Shown one piece after another: positions 16,919 to 24,491 of a stretch of 64,000 nt of DNA. Below the pieces are notes generated by a model. That model saw nothing but the letters and a program-made list of their open reading frames with translations. It ran no database searches and was not told the DNA's origin. The position numbers were made by a program, and so were the translations under genes. Source of the DNA: JANPBY01 sp963851405 (lineage in GTDB: Bacteria; Actinomycetota; Actinomycetes; DATJPE01); contig CAWKPB010000005.1 in the NCBI GenBank assembly GCA_963851405.1, forward strand, positions 124,001 through 188,000. Direction: 5' to 3'. Within the stretch, counting starts at the first letter, position 1, and every line of letters starts with the position of its first letter.

Positions 16919-17686
16919 CTAGGGCCTGTACGCGTCCAGTTGGTGCCTCGCGCCGGGACCGTCCGAGGGTTCCCCCGGAACCGGTGTCTGCCCTGCGTTC
17001 GCGTCCAACTGCGCGGGCTGGGCCACGAATCGGTATCCGACGTTGCGCACGGTTCCGATCGATGACTCGTGCTCGGTGCCGAGCTTTGCTCGCAACCTGC
17101 GCACGTGGACGTCGACAGTCCGCGTGCCGCCGAAGTAGTCGTACCCCCACACCTCCTGGAGCAGCTGTGCTCGGGTGAAGACACGTCCAGGGTGCTGGGC
17201 AAGAAACTTCAACAACTCGAACTCTTTGAAGGTGAGATCGAGCGGTCGCCCGTGGACTTTCGCGGTGTAGCTAGCCTCATCCACGCTGATATCGCCATTG
17301 CGGATTTCCGCCGGGAGGCTCTGCTCGTCGTCCCGAGCCCGACGGCCTTGCGCCAGCCGTAGCCGGGCCTCAGTCTCGGCGGGGCCGGCCGTGGTGATCA
17401 GCACATCGTCGATGCCCCAGTCCGCGGCGACGGCGGATAGGCCGCCTTCGGTGACCACCACCAAGACCGGACAGTCGATCCCCGTGGTCCGCAATAGCCG
17501 GCACAGCGACCGGGCGTGTGGCAGGTTCGTCAGACCGTCGACGAGGACCGCGTCCGCGGGCTGCGCTTCGACCAGTGCGGCCAGATCGGGCGCGGCGACT
17601 CGTACCTGGTGACTGAGCAACGCGAGCGAGGCCAGGACGTCAATCGATGGATTCGACGAGTGCGTGAGCACCAGCAACCGTGCCAC
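16919..17686 (-). CDS. glnR: GlnR-type orphan response regulator
   Basis: An OmpR-family regulator of 255 residues: a receiver-like N-terminal domain with VDGLTNLPHARSLCRLLRTT and LSAVAADWGIDDVLIT, and a winged-helix C-terminal domain (FKEFELLKFLAQHPGRVFTRAQLLQ, GTRTVDVHVRRLRAKLG). The receiver matches GlnR of Streptomyces and mycobacteria, which lacks normal phosphorelay and controls nitrogen genes. A GTG start at 17686 has GGGAGG eight bases upstream. mshD follows it, the same order as Rv0818-Rv0819. A Pro/Gly-rich C-terminal tail of about 30 residues is of unknown use. Confidence 0.85.
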   Translation of the reverse strand: MARLLVLTHSSNPSIDVLASLALLSHQVRVAAPDLAALVEAQPADAVLVDGLTNLPHARSLCRLLRTTGIDCPVLVVVTEGGLSAVAADWGIDDVLITTAGPAETEARLRLAQGRRARDDEQSLPAEIRNGDISVDEASYTAKVHGRPLDLTFKEFELLKFLAQHPGRVFTRAQLLQEVWGYDYFGGTRTVDVHVRRLRAKLGTEHESSIGTVRNVGYRFVAQPAQLDANAGQTPVPGEPSDGPGARHQLDAYRP

Positions 17687-17771
17687 CTGTGCAGCCTCCC
17701 GTCTCCTCCGACAAACGCTTGAGGACCCTGAGGCGTCTTCGCCCGGGTCCCCGAGAGAGAGAATAGCCGAT

Positions 17772-18563
17772 GTGCCTCTGACTCCATCGGCTCGAGACGT
17801 CGAGCGGTCGGCCCTACGTGCCGAGGATGGCGTCGTTCTGCGTGCCGAGCACAGGAGGCCGCAAGCGAGCGGTTCGGGGGCATGTTTCGTCGTTGTTCAC
17901 GGGTTCACCGGATCCCACGAATCACGGGCCATCCAGCGAGTGGTCTCGGTGCTTTCCGAGGATGCTGGGGTCATCGCGGTTTCGATGCGCGGTCACGGAC
18001 TGAGCGCGGGTCGGTCGACACTCGGGGATCTAGAGGTCCTCGATGTGGACGCTGCCTTGCAGTGGGCATCGGCACTCGGGTACGGACGTTTGGTGTCTTT
18101 AGGCTTCTCGATGGGGGCGTCTGCGGTCATCCGTCACGCGGCGTTGCGCGGGGCCCCCGACGCGGTCGTCGCCGTTAGCGGTCCCTCCCGCTGGTACTAC
18201 CGGGGCACCCCTTCGATGCGCCGCCTGCACCGCCTCGTGGACGGGTCGGCTGGCCGGGCAGCCGTTCGGATCGCTCGGCGCACGCGAGTCAGCCCTCGCC
18301 CGTGGGCGATCCCGTTTCCCATCGAGCCCAGGGTCGCGGCCCGAGAGATGTCCGCCCCTCTCCTCGTGGTGCACGGGGACCGTGACTCGTACTTCCCGCT
18401 CGACCACGCCTATCAACTGCACGAGGCTGGTCCGCATGTTGAGCTCTGGATCGAAGAAGGGTTTGCCCATGCCGAGAACGCGATGAGCGACGACCTCGTA
18501 CGACGAATCGCTCACTGGTCTATGGCGGTCCGGAACTCGTCGTCCACGCAATCCCGACCATGA
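17772..18563 (+). CDS. Alpha/beta hydrolase
   Basis: A 263-residue alpha/beta hydrolase with the oxyanion stretch VVHGFTGSHES, nucleophile elbow GFSMGAS, acidic residue in VVHGDRDSYFP and a terminal His in GFAHAEN. The GTG at 17772 is chosen because the frame upstream runs through the divergent glnR promoter. Its stop overlaps the ATG of the MoaD-like gene, so the two are coupled. Substrate unknown; such hydrolases act on esters or related bonds. Confidence 0.85.
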   Translation: MPLTPSARDVERSALRAEDGVVLRAEHRRPQASGSGACFVVVHGFTGSHESRAIQRVVSVLSEDAGVIAVSMRGHGLSAGRSTLGDLEVLDVDAALQWASALGYGRLVSLGFSMGASAVIRHAALRGAPDAVVAVSGPSRWYYRGTPSMRRLHRLVDGSAGRAAVRIARRTRVSPRPWAIPFPIEPRVAAREMSAPLLVVHGDRDSYFPLDHAYQLHEAGPHVELWIEEGFAHAENAMSDDLVRRIAHWSMAVRNSSSTQSRP

Positions 18564-18814
18564 GCAACGTCGAGGTGCGGTATTGGGCGGCTGCGCGGGA
18601 AGCGGCCGGAGTCGAGACAGAGCCCTATGAGGCCGCGACGCTGGCTGAGTTGTTGCGGTCGATCCACGACCGACACGACGATCGGCTGAAGGCGATCCTG
18701 GGTGCGTCCTCGCTTCTCATCGACGGTGTGGCCGTTGGCCACCGGGACCCCAGCGCCGTGCACCTGGCCGCGGGCTCCACGGTTGAGGTGCTGCCGCCGT
18801 TCGCGGGTGGCTGA
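18560..18814 (+). CDS. MoaD/ThiS family sulfur carrier protein
   Basis: This 84-residue ubiquitin-fold protein ends in PPFAGG, the Gly-Gly tail on which MoaD/ThiS carriers are adenylated and thiocarboxylated. It has the typical LLIDG and LAAGSTVEVLPPFAGG beta-grasp C-terminus. ATGA overlap with the hydrolase. It may serve molybdopterin synthesis or another sulfur transfer; the nearby thioredoxin and rhodanese genes favour a sulfur role. Which pathway it serves is not resolved. Confidence 0.85.
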   Translation: MSNVEVRYWAAAREAAGVETEPYEAATLAELLRSIHDRHDDRLKAILGASSLLIDGVAVGHRDPSAVHLAAGSTVEVLPPFAGG

Positions 18815-18815
18815 A

Positions 18816-19559
18816 GTGCTGGCAAAACGGGCCATGCCGTGGGGCGCCGTGGTGGCTTTGGGTGGTTCCGCCTCGCTGGCTGCCAGCGCCTGGGCGGGGC
18901 CGCTCGCGCTCGCGGTGGTCGTGCTGCTGGTCCAACTGGCTGTTGCTTCGGGGTGGTTCCGGCTCGTGGCGATCCCAGGAAATCGAGCCAGCGAGATGGT
19001 TGGCCTGGGCTCCGGCGTGCTCGCGGTTCTTGTGCTGCTGGGGAATCAGGGCCGGGACATCTCGGCGCTCGCAGTCGTCACCGCCGCCGGATTGGCGGCC
19101 GGGATGTTGGCGTGTCTGGTTTTCGGCCAGCCCGGTCGGGAGCGGCTGGAGCGGCTGACCGCCACGGTGGCCTTGGTGGTGGTGGAAGTGCTGGCCGCCG
19201 GCTGGATCGCCGCGGCCCGCGGGCCGAGCGGTCACTGGGTGGTAACGGTTGGGGCGGTGGGGTGCCTGGTCGGACTTGCGGTTGTCCTCTTGGGCGGAAC
19301 TCAAGGGTGGAGTGTCGCTTTGGCGTTGGGTGCCGCCGCTGCCGCGGGAGCAGTTCTCAGCCGGGCAGCGTCGCCGCCGTTGTCGACCGGCTCGATGGCT
19401 GCGATTGCGGCGGCTGCGGGCGTGGCCGCCGTGTCCGGCGCTCAGGTCCGCCGATTGGCCGGCCGTTCGGCGCGATCGGCCCCGTGGTCGGCGGCAGCGC
19501 TGCCGCTGGCGTTGGCGGCTCCGGCCACCTTCGCGGCCGCCCGCATCACGCTCGGCTAA
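18816..19559 (+). CDS. Actinobacterial integral membrane protein
   Basis: About 247 residues, almost all in 6 to 8 hydrophobic segments rich in Ala, Val, Leu and Gly, with short basic loops (RQ-free RRLAGRSARSAP near the C-terminus). No known catalytic motif is visible. It starts just after the MoaD-like gene; GTG 18816 is preferred and ATG 18834 is an alternative. It precedes a membrane-anchored thioredoxin, which fits a role in envelope redox or sulfur chemistry, but that is only context. Confidence 0.65.
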   Translation: MLAKRAMPWGAVVALGGSASLAASAWAGPLALAVVVLLVQLAVASGWFRLVAIPGNRASEMVGLGSGVLAVLVLLGNQGRDISALAVVTAAGLAAGMLACLVFGQPGRERLERLTATVALVVVEVLAAGWIAAARGPSGHWVVTVGAVGCLVGLAVVLLGGTQGWSVALALGAAAAAGAVLSRAASPPLSTGSMAAIAAAAGVAAVSGAQVRRLAGRSARSAPWSAAALPLALAAPATFAAARITLG

Positions 19560-19597
19560 CGGCGAGCCGACGGGGCGGGGAATGACCGCCTGGGCGA

Positions 19598-19612
19598 GTG
19601 ACTTTCAGTCAC
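19598..19612. promoter_or_regulatory. Palindrome abutting the thioredoxin start codon
   Basis: GTGACT-TTC-AGTCAC is a perfect 6+3+6 inverted repeat ending one base before the ATG at 19614. It could be an operator or a hairpin covering the ribosome site. A chance match cannot be ruled out. Confidence 0.3.
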
Positions 19613-19613
19613 C

Positions 19614-20063
19614 ATGACGCGCCAATTGCTCGTGCTCGCCGCGGTACTGGTTGCCGCGACGGCTTTCGGGGTCTGGCGTCGCCGGTCAGACGGTCGCATC
19701 AAGGGCGTCGATCCGGAACGGGGAGTTGACAGGCATGGTGACTCCCTTGGGAGGGAAAGCCTGACGGCCAGCGAGGTGGGCGGCCCGCTGGGCCAGCGCG
19801 CCACTTTGGTGCAGTTCTCAACGGCGTTCTGTCAGCCTTGTCGAGCCACACGCCGCATCCTGGCCGACGTCGCCGAGGACGTGGAGGGGATCCGCCACCA
19901 CGACATCGACGCTGAGAGCCACTTGGACTTGGTCCGCCGCCTCGATATTCGCCGGACACCGACGGTTCTGGTGTTGGACAAGGATGGAGTCGTGGTTCGA
20001 CGAGCTGTGGGCCAACCCCGGCGCGCGGACGTGATCGCGTCCCTGGGCGAAGTGGTTCCGTGA
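19614..20063 (+). CDS. Membrane-anchored thioredoxin-like protein
   Basis: 149 residues with one N-terminal membrane segment (about 4-20) and a thioredoxin fold outside the membrane: FSTAFCQPCRATRRIL gives the CQPC active site and IRRTPTVLVLDKDG the cis-Pro. It corresponds in position and type to mycobacterial ThiX (Rv0816c), which also lies between glnR and the cysA2-sseC genes. Likely a disulfide reductase or electron donor for sulfur transfer. Start ATG is directly after the palindrome. Confidence 0.88.
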   Translation: MTRQLLVLAAVLVAATAFGVWRRRSDGRIKGVDPERGVDRHGDSLGRESLTASEVGGPLGQRATLVQFSTAFCQPCRATRRILADVAEDVEGIRHHDIDAESHLDLVRRLDIRRTPTVLVLDKDGVVVRRAVGQPRRADVIASLGEVVP

Positions 20064-20117
20064 TCGCGGGATCGGCGGGTCTACGGCCCAACCCATGTCT
20101 CACCATCCGGATGGTCG

Positions 20118-20146
20118 GTGACACTTCTTGAGACGGTCTCTACCTT
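20118..20146 (+). promoter_or_regulatory. Promoter of the Cys leader / DUF4395-cysA2 operon
   Basis: GTGACA (20118-20123), a 17-base spacer and TACCTT (20141-20146) form a good actinobacterial promoter. The expected start of transcription, seven to eight bases later, is the A of the leader ATG at 20154, so the leader mRNA should be leaderless. Confidence 0.55.
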
Positions 20147-20153
20147 GAGCCTT

Positions 20154-20234
20154 ATGCATCCGCAGGTGATCCTCACCAAACGGCGCGCGGTCGACCTGTG
20201 CCGCGTGGCCACCTGCCTCTGTCGAATGCCCTGA
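20154..20234 (+). CDS. Cysteine-rich leader peptide
   Basis: A 26-residue ORF, too short for usual gene calling. It contains RRAVDLCRVATCLCR, with three Cys near the end, and stops at TGA 20232-20234. This matches the family of actinobacterial leader peptides that carry R(R/H)xVDLxRV followed by Cys codons and regulate sulfur genes by ribosome stalling when Cys-tRNA is low. It is probably leaderless. A 10-pair hairpin begins two bases after its stop codon. The operon downstream encodes DUF4395, a rhodanese and DUF1416. Confidence 0.75.
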   Translation: MHPQVILTKRRAVDLCRVATCLCRMP

Positions 20235-20280
20235 CCAGGCAGCGTCCCTCGCTTTTCGTGCGGCTTGCGCACGCTGCCTG
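20213..20280 (+). promoter_or_regulatory. Cysteine-responsive attenuator (competing hairpins)
   Basis: CAGGCAGCGT (20236-20245) and ACGCTGCCTG (20271-20280) form a perfect ten-pair stem with a 25-base loop. AGGCAG inside the first arm can instead pair with CTGCCT at 20213-20218, which lies over the Cys codons of the leader. A ribosome stalled or moving through that point would decide which hairpin forms. Mechanism is inferred by analogy with mycobacterial Cys-rich leader ORFs. Confidence 0.55.
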
Positions 20281-20315
20281 ACCGAGTGCCCCTTCCGCAC
20301 CCGTCAGGAGTTCTA

Positions 20316-20756
20316 GTGGTGACCATCGATCCCCGCGGCCCGCGATTCGCCGCCGCTGTCACGTCCGTCGTTTTGTCCGTGGTTCTGGTCTTGGCTGGAT
20401 CCGCGATCGGTACCGCCCTTCTCTCGCTCCAAACCATCGTCTTTGCGCTGGGAGCCATCCGAGGTCCTCAGGCGACTCCATACGGTTGGGCCTTCCGGCG
20501 CCTGCTTCGACCACGGCTCGGACCCACGACCGAGGTGGAAGACGTGCGACCCGTGCGCTTCGCGCAGGCGGTCGGGCTTGTTTTCGCGGTTGCAGCTTTG
20601 CTCGCATTCGCTGGTGGCGCCGAGTTCCTGGGTACCGCCGCGGTCGCCTTGGCGCTGGCTGCAGCGTTCCTCAATGCCGCCTTTGGATTCTGCCTCGGCT
20701 GCGAGCTGTACCTGTTGACTCGCCGCGCCGCGCCGACTCGCCAGTCCGTCTCCTAG
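20316..20756 (+). CDS. DUF4395 family membrane protein
   Basis: About 146 residues with four hydrophobic segments and the RGPRFAAAVTSVVLSVVLVL and GAIRGPQATPYGWAFRRLLRPRLGP features of DUF4395. A CAGGAG ribosome site at 20305-20310 serves GTG 20316 or GTG 20319. The gene opens the attenuated sulfur operon and is followed by a rhodanese, the usual neighbour of DUF4395 in actinobacteria. A role in sulfur compound handling at the membrane is inferred from that context only. Confidence 0.8.
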   Translation: MVTIDPRGPRFAAAVTSVVLSVVLVLAGSAIGTALLSLQTIVFALGAIRGPQATPYGWAFRRLLRPRLGPTTEVEDVRPVRFAQAVGLVFAVAALLAFAGGAEFLGTAAVALALAAAFLNAAFGFCLGCELYLLTRRAAPTRQSVS

Positions 20757-20781
20757 ACCCAAATCTCCCGAAAGGCTTCAC

Positions 20782-21654
20782 ATGACTAGCTCTGCTCGCT
20801 CCGCCGCCTTGGTCGATGTCGACTGGGTCGAGGCGCACCTGGACGATCCCTCGGTTGTCCTCGTCGAGGTCGACGAAGACACCTCGGCGTACGAAAAGAA
20901 CCACATCCGCGGTGCGGTGCGCATCGACTGGAGGGAGGACCTGCAGGATCCTGTGCGCCGCGACTTCGTCAACCGCCCGCAGTTCGAGGCGCTGCTGTCG
21001 CGCAAGGGGATCAGCAATGACGACACCGTTGTCTTGTACGGGGGAAACAACAACTGGTTTGCGGCGTACGCCTATTGGTACTTCACCTTGTATGGGCATG
21101 CGTCGGTCAAACTTCTCGATGGCGGCCGAAAGAAGTGGGAGTTGGACTCCCGCGCCATGGTCTCGGAAGTGGGCGATCGAGCTCCGACCACCTACCGCGC
21201 TCAGGAGCAGGATCTTTCGATCCGTGCCTTCCGGGACGACGTACTCCAGGCCATTGGGACTGAAGGCTTGGTAGACGTGAGGAGTCCGGATGAGTACGCC
21301 GGCCGCCTCCTCGCCCCCGCGCACCTTCCGCAAGAACAGTCGCAACGAGGCGGTCACGTTCCCACCGCAGCCAACATCCCCTGGAGCCAGGCCGCCAACG
21401 ATGACGGGACGTTCAAGACCAACGACGAATTGCGGGCACTCTACGAAGGCAAGGGCGTGGATCTGACCAAGGACACCATTGCCTATTGCCGGATAGGCGA
21501 GCGCTCGGCGCACACCTGGTTCGCCTTGCACGAGCTTCTCGGAATCCCCAACGTTCGCAATTACGACGGATCGTGGACGGAGTACGGCTCCCTGGTCGGC
21601 GTTCCGGTGCAGCTCGGGGATGAGCCGGGTACCCCCGAGGGCGGGGCAGCCTGA
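20782..21654 (+). CDS. Thiosulfate sulfurtransferase (rhodanese), CysA2/SseA-like
   Basis: Moves sulfane sulfur from thiosulfate or mercaptopyruvate to an acceptor. 290 residues with two rhodanese domains: the N-terminal inactive one (VVLVEVDEDTSAYEKNHIRGAVRI) and the C-terminal one with active-site loop YCRIGERSAHTWFAL, whose Cys is the catalytic residue. The ribosome site GAAAGG lies before ATG 20782. It matches mycobacterial CysA2/CysA3 and, as there, is followed by the DUF1416 (SseC-like) gene. Probably controlled by the upstream cysteine attenuator. Confidence 0.92.
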   Translation: MTSSARSAALVDVDWVEAHLDDPSVVLVEVDEDTSAYEKNHIRGAVRIDWREDLQDPVRRDFVNRPQFEALLSRKGISNDDTVVLYGGNNNWFAAYAYWYFTLYGHASVKLLDGGRKKWELDSRAMVSEVGDRAPTTYRAQEQDLSIRAFRDDVLQAIGTEGLVDVRSPDEYAGRLLAPAHLPQEQSQRGGHVPTAANIPWSQAANDDGTFKTNDELRALYEGKGVDLTKDTIAYCRIGERSAHTWFALHELLGIPNVRNYDGSWTEYGSLVGVPVQLGDEPGTPEGGAA

Positions 21655-21956
21655 TGTGTGGCTCGACTTCGGGCGGACTGTCGGTGGACGGTGTGAACCT
21701 CACGCGGGAGGCCGTCATTCAGGGCGTGGTCACTCGTGGCGCGCAGCCAGTCAGCGGCGCCTACGTCAGGCTGTTGGACCGGGATGGGGAGTTCACTGCT
21801 GAGGTGCCTACGTCCGATGCTGGGCAGTTCAGGTTCTTCGCCGGTCCAGGGCCGTGGACGATCAGGGTCCTGGCGCCAGGAGCCACGGCTGATCGTCAGG
21901 TCATGGCCAACACCGGTGCCGTGGTAGATGTCGAGGTCATGCTTCAGGCTGAGTGA
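21654..21956 (+). CDS. DUF1416 family protein (SseC-like)
   Basis: 100 residues beginning MCG, the conserved N-terminal Cys motif of DUF1416. The rest is a carboxypeptidase-regulatory-like beta sandwich (GVVTRGAQPVSGAYVRLLDRDGEF, FFAGPGPWTIRVLAPG). The ATG overlaps the rhodanese stop (TGATG). The pair is conserved across actinobacteria as CysA2-SseC and is thought to work in sulfur transfer; the biochemical role is not known. Confidence 0.88.
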   Translation: MCGSTSGGLSVDGVNLTREAVIQGVVTRGAQPVSGAYVRLLDRDGEFTAEVPTSDAGQFRFFAGPGPWTIRVLAPGATADRQVMANTGAVVDVEVMLQAE

Positions 21957-21977
21957 GAAAGGAGACGTCCCGGCCGG

Positions 21978-22349
21978 TCAGTAGACGAGGGCTCGTGCGT
22001 CTTGTTGGGCGATCTCGCTGACAAAGGTGGCCGAGCCGGCAATACGGATGCCGGGGCGAACGTCCTCGGGGCCGATGCCCCGGCGACCTGCGCATTGCGT
22101 GCACAGGGTCACTCGCCCGCCCTGGATGATTTCCATGAGGAGTTCTTCGAGCGGCGGTGAGCCGGCGAGTTCGAAGGCCTCAGCTCGACCGGGCAGCGCG
22201 AACCAGGATGCCTCGCCCGTGAGCCATAGGGAGACGGACAGGCCTGCAGATACGGCGGTAGCCGCCACCATAAAAGCCTGGGCGCACCGTTCAGGGTCTT
22301 CCGTTCCGGAGGTGGCCTTGACGACCAGGGTCTCGATCTGTGCAGTCAT
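21978..22349 (-). CDS. DsrE-like small sulfur-relay family protein
   Basis: 123 residues from ATG 22349. It has a DsrE/DsrF-type alpha-beta fold with a helix after strand one (RCAQAFMVAATAVSAGLSVSLWLTGEASW), then TLCTQCAGRRGIG with two Cys at the position where DsrE-like proteins hold the active Cys. It converges with DUF1416 across a 21-base gap and diverges from the small membrane ORF at 22373. Function in sulfur trafficking is probable from fold and place. Confidence 0.72.
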   Translation of the reverse strand: MTAQIETLVVKATSGTEDPERCAQAFMVAATAVSAGLSVSLWLTGEASWFALPGRAEAFELAGSPPLEELLMEIIQGGRVTLCTQCAGRRGIGPEDVRPGIRIAGSATFVSEIAQQDARALVY

Positions 22350-22360
22350 GCCCCCAACGC

Positions 22361-22366
22361 TAGAGT
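22361..22366 (+). promoter_or_regulatory. -10 box of leaderless small ORF
   Basis: TAGAGT lies six bases before the GTG at 22373, so transcription should begin at or next to the start codon. No clear -35 was seen. Confidence 0.45.
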
Positions 22367-22372
22367 GAAGCG

Positions 22373-22474
22373 GTGATCGCAACTGTCTACGCGGGTCTGT
22401 TGGTGGCCGTAGCCCTCACGATCAGCGGCTTCGCCGGGTGGGTCGTTTACACCGTCTGCAAGGACGAGGGCTGA
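22373..22474 (+). CDS. Small single-pass membrane protein, 33 residues
   Basis: GTG-started ORF of 33 residues, too short for usual calling. It is one hydrophobic segment (TVYAGLLVAVALTISGFAGW) with a C-terminal VYTVCKDEG tail holding a single Cys. A TAGAGT -10 box six bases upstream supports a leaderless message, and the next gene starts five bases after its stop. No family is recognised. Its place between sulfur, FABP-like and Fur genes hints at a metal or redox link, which is speculation. Confidence 0.5.
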   Translation: MIATVYAGLLVAVALTISGFAGWVVYTVCKDEG

Positions 22475-22479
22475 GGCCG

Positions 22480-22971
22480 ATGGAGTTGACGGCAGACCTT
22501 CCACCGGAGTTGGTCCCGCTCGCCTGGTTGCTCGGCTCGTGGGCCGGAGCTGGGGTTGGCGGGTATCCCAGCGTGGAGGAGTTCAGGTTCGGCCAGGAAG
22601 TGGTCTTTGAGCACGACGGTCGACCCTTCATCAAGCACTCCAGCCGGGCCTGGCTCTTGGACGATGAAGGCGCCTTCGTTCGGCCCCTGGCCTCGGAGTC
22701 CGGGTATTGGCGACCCAAGGCCAACGGGAAGCTTGAGGTCACGGTTTCCCACCCCACCGGCTACTCCGAGATCTGGATCGGCACCGTCACTGGTCCGCGG
22801 ATCGAGCTGCGCACGGACGTCGTGGCTCGGACGTCGACCGCCAAGGAATACACGGCAGGACATCGGCTTTACGGCCTCGTTGAAGGCGACCTCGCGTGGG
22901 CGTTCGACATGGCGGCGGTCGGTCAGTCCATTCAGCCTCACGTCTCCGCCCGGCTCAAGCGGCTGGGCTAG
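22480..22971 (+). CDS. FABP-like / nitrobindin family heme-binding protein (DUF1794)
   Basis: 163 residues with the nitrobindin motif GSWAGAGVGGYP near residue 19 and repeated beta strands of a fatty-acid-binding-like barrel (FIKHSSRAWLLDD, KLEVTVSHPTGYSEIWIG). Homologues such as mycobacterial Rv0813c share this place beside sseC and cysA2. Nitrobindins bind ferric heme and convert peroxynitrite; the C-terminal His expected as heme ligand may be in QPHVSARLKRLG. ATG 22480 is chosen over a longer frame running through the small ORF. Confidence 0.88.
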   Translation: MELTADLPPELVPLAWLLGSWAGAGVGGYPSVEEFRFGQEVVFEHDGRPFIKHSSRAWLLDDEGAFVRPLASESGYWRPKANGKLEVTVSHPTGYSEIWIGTVTGPRIELRTDVVARTSTAKEYTAGHRLYGLVEGDLAWAFDMAAVGQSIQPHVSARLKRLG

Positions 22972-22978
22972 CGAACCG

Positions 22979-23413
22979 ATGACGAGCGACCCGTCGTCCG
23001 ATGGTCTACGCCAGCGGTTGCGCGGTCAGGGGTTTCGGATGACCCCGCAACGCCAACTCGTCCTCGAGGCGGTTCTCGAGTTCGGTCACGCGACGCCCGA
23101 CGAGGTGCTCGCGCGGGTGCGGTCCAACGCGGACGGGGTCAACGTTTCGACGGTCTACCGGTCGCTGGAGCTCCTCGAAGAACTCGGGTTGGTCCGTCAT
23201 GCGCATCTGGGAGCCGGCCCCCCCACCTGGCATCCGGCCGACCATGCCCCCCATCTCCACCTGGTCTGCCACACGTGTGGCGCTGTGATCGAGGCGGACG
23301 TCGAGTTGGCGGACTCCCTCGTGGGAAGTCTGCGATCGAACTACGCGTTCATTACTGACATGGAGCACTTCGCCCTTTACGGCACTTGCGCGACCTGTCA
23401 GGCCACTCAATGA
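22979..23413 (+). CDS. Fur family metalloregulator
   Basis: 144 residues: a winged helix (GFRMTPQRQLVLEAVLEFGHATPDEVL, NVSTVYRSLELLEELGLV) and a dimerisation domain with HLHLVCHTCG and CATC, giving the structural CxxC pairs, plus His residues (HPADHAPHLH) for the regulatory metal. Typical Fur/Zur/Nur length. The ATG is seven bases after the FABP-like gene, and its stop overlaps the ygfZ-like start. Which metal it senses (Fe, Zn or Ni) cannot be told from sequence alone. Confidence 0.9.
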   Translation: MTSDPSSDGLRQRLRGQGFRMTPQRQLVLEAVLEFGHATPDEVLARVRSNADGVNVSTVYRSLELLEELGLVRHAHLGAGPPTWHPADHAPHLHLVCHTCGAVIEADVELADSLVGSLRSNYAFITDMEHFALYGTCATCQATQ

Positions 23414-24427
23414 TTCCAGGAGTCAGTTCCCCCGTCCTGGTCGAGCACGGCCCAGACGCTGGCGTGGTGTGGCACTACGGAGACCCGTTTGCCGAGCAGA
23501 GGGCCTGGATCGAAGGCCGGGGCCTAGCCGACCTCAGCAATCGAGGCGTCATCCGAGTAGACGGGGCCGACCGACTCGCGTGGCTTCACTCACTCACCAC
23601 TCAGGCGCTTGAAGCCCTACCCGCCGGCCATTCCGCCGAGTCCCTCGTTTTGTCTCCCAACGGCCACATCGAGCATGCCTTGCACCTCGTCGACGATGGG
23701 GCTTCAACGTGGATCACCGTCGAACCTCAATCAAGCGGGGCCCTGACTGCCTGGCTTGATTCGATGCGATTTCTGCTTCGCGTCGAGGTGAGCGATGTAT
23801 CGGCCGAGTGGGCGGTCGTCGCGGAGCCTGCCGACACCCAGTCATCCGTGGCCCGGGATGCGATCAGCTGGGTCGATCCCTGGCCTGCGGTCGTGGACGG
23901 TTCGGTGGCCTACGGGCCAACGGGCGCCCTGCACCCAGCCACGACGCGGTGGCGCGTGCGGGAGGTTCTGGTCCCGCGATCGAAACTGGGCGGGTTATCT
24001 AGCCTCGTCGGACTCGCCTACAGGCATATGGGCGTATGAGGCTTTGCGCGTCGAGTCCTGGCGGCCGCGCTTGTCCTTCGAGACCGACCACCGAACAATT
24101 CCGCACGAGGCGGATTGGTTGCGCACAGCGGTCCACCTCACGAAGGGCTGCTACCGGGGCCAGGAGACCGTGGCCAGAGTTCACAATCTCGGCCGCCCGC
24201 CAAGGCGGTTGGTCATGCTTCACCTGGACGGGTCCGCGCTGGATCTGCCCGCCAGCGGAGCGGAGGTGACTTTGGCCGAGCGAAAGGTTGGTTTCGTGAC
24301 CACAGCGGCGCGCCATCACGAACTCGGGCCGACGGCCCTGGCCCTGATCAAACGCACCACCCCGATTGAGGCGCCCTTGCTGGTCGGCGACGTCGCTGCG
24401 GCCCAAGAGGTCATCGTCGGTCCCTGA
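23410..24427 (+). pseudogene. YgfZ/GcvT-like folate-binding protein, frameshifted
   Basis: Two frames together encode one YgfZ-like protein of about 338 residues. The first frame (23410-24039) gives the N-terminal part (GLADLSNRGVIRVDGADRLAWLHSL). After about 23988-23994 similarity moves by one base into the frame ending at 24427, which holds WAYEALRV, FETDHRTIPHEADW and the hallmark KGCYRGQETVARVHNLGRPPRR. Removing one G from the GGGCGGG stretch restores a full-length gene. YgfZ helps Fe-S cluster enzymes. The frameshift may be real or a consensus error; the rest looks under normal selection. Confidence 0.8.
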
Positions 24428-24491
24428 GGGTGGTTCGCTCGGACGCCGGCTTGGGGCCTTGCGCCGCGCGCGAGGAAGCAGTGGTGGGTGG

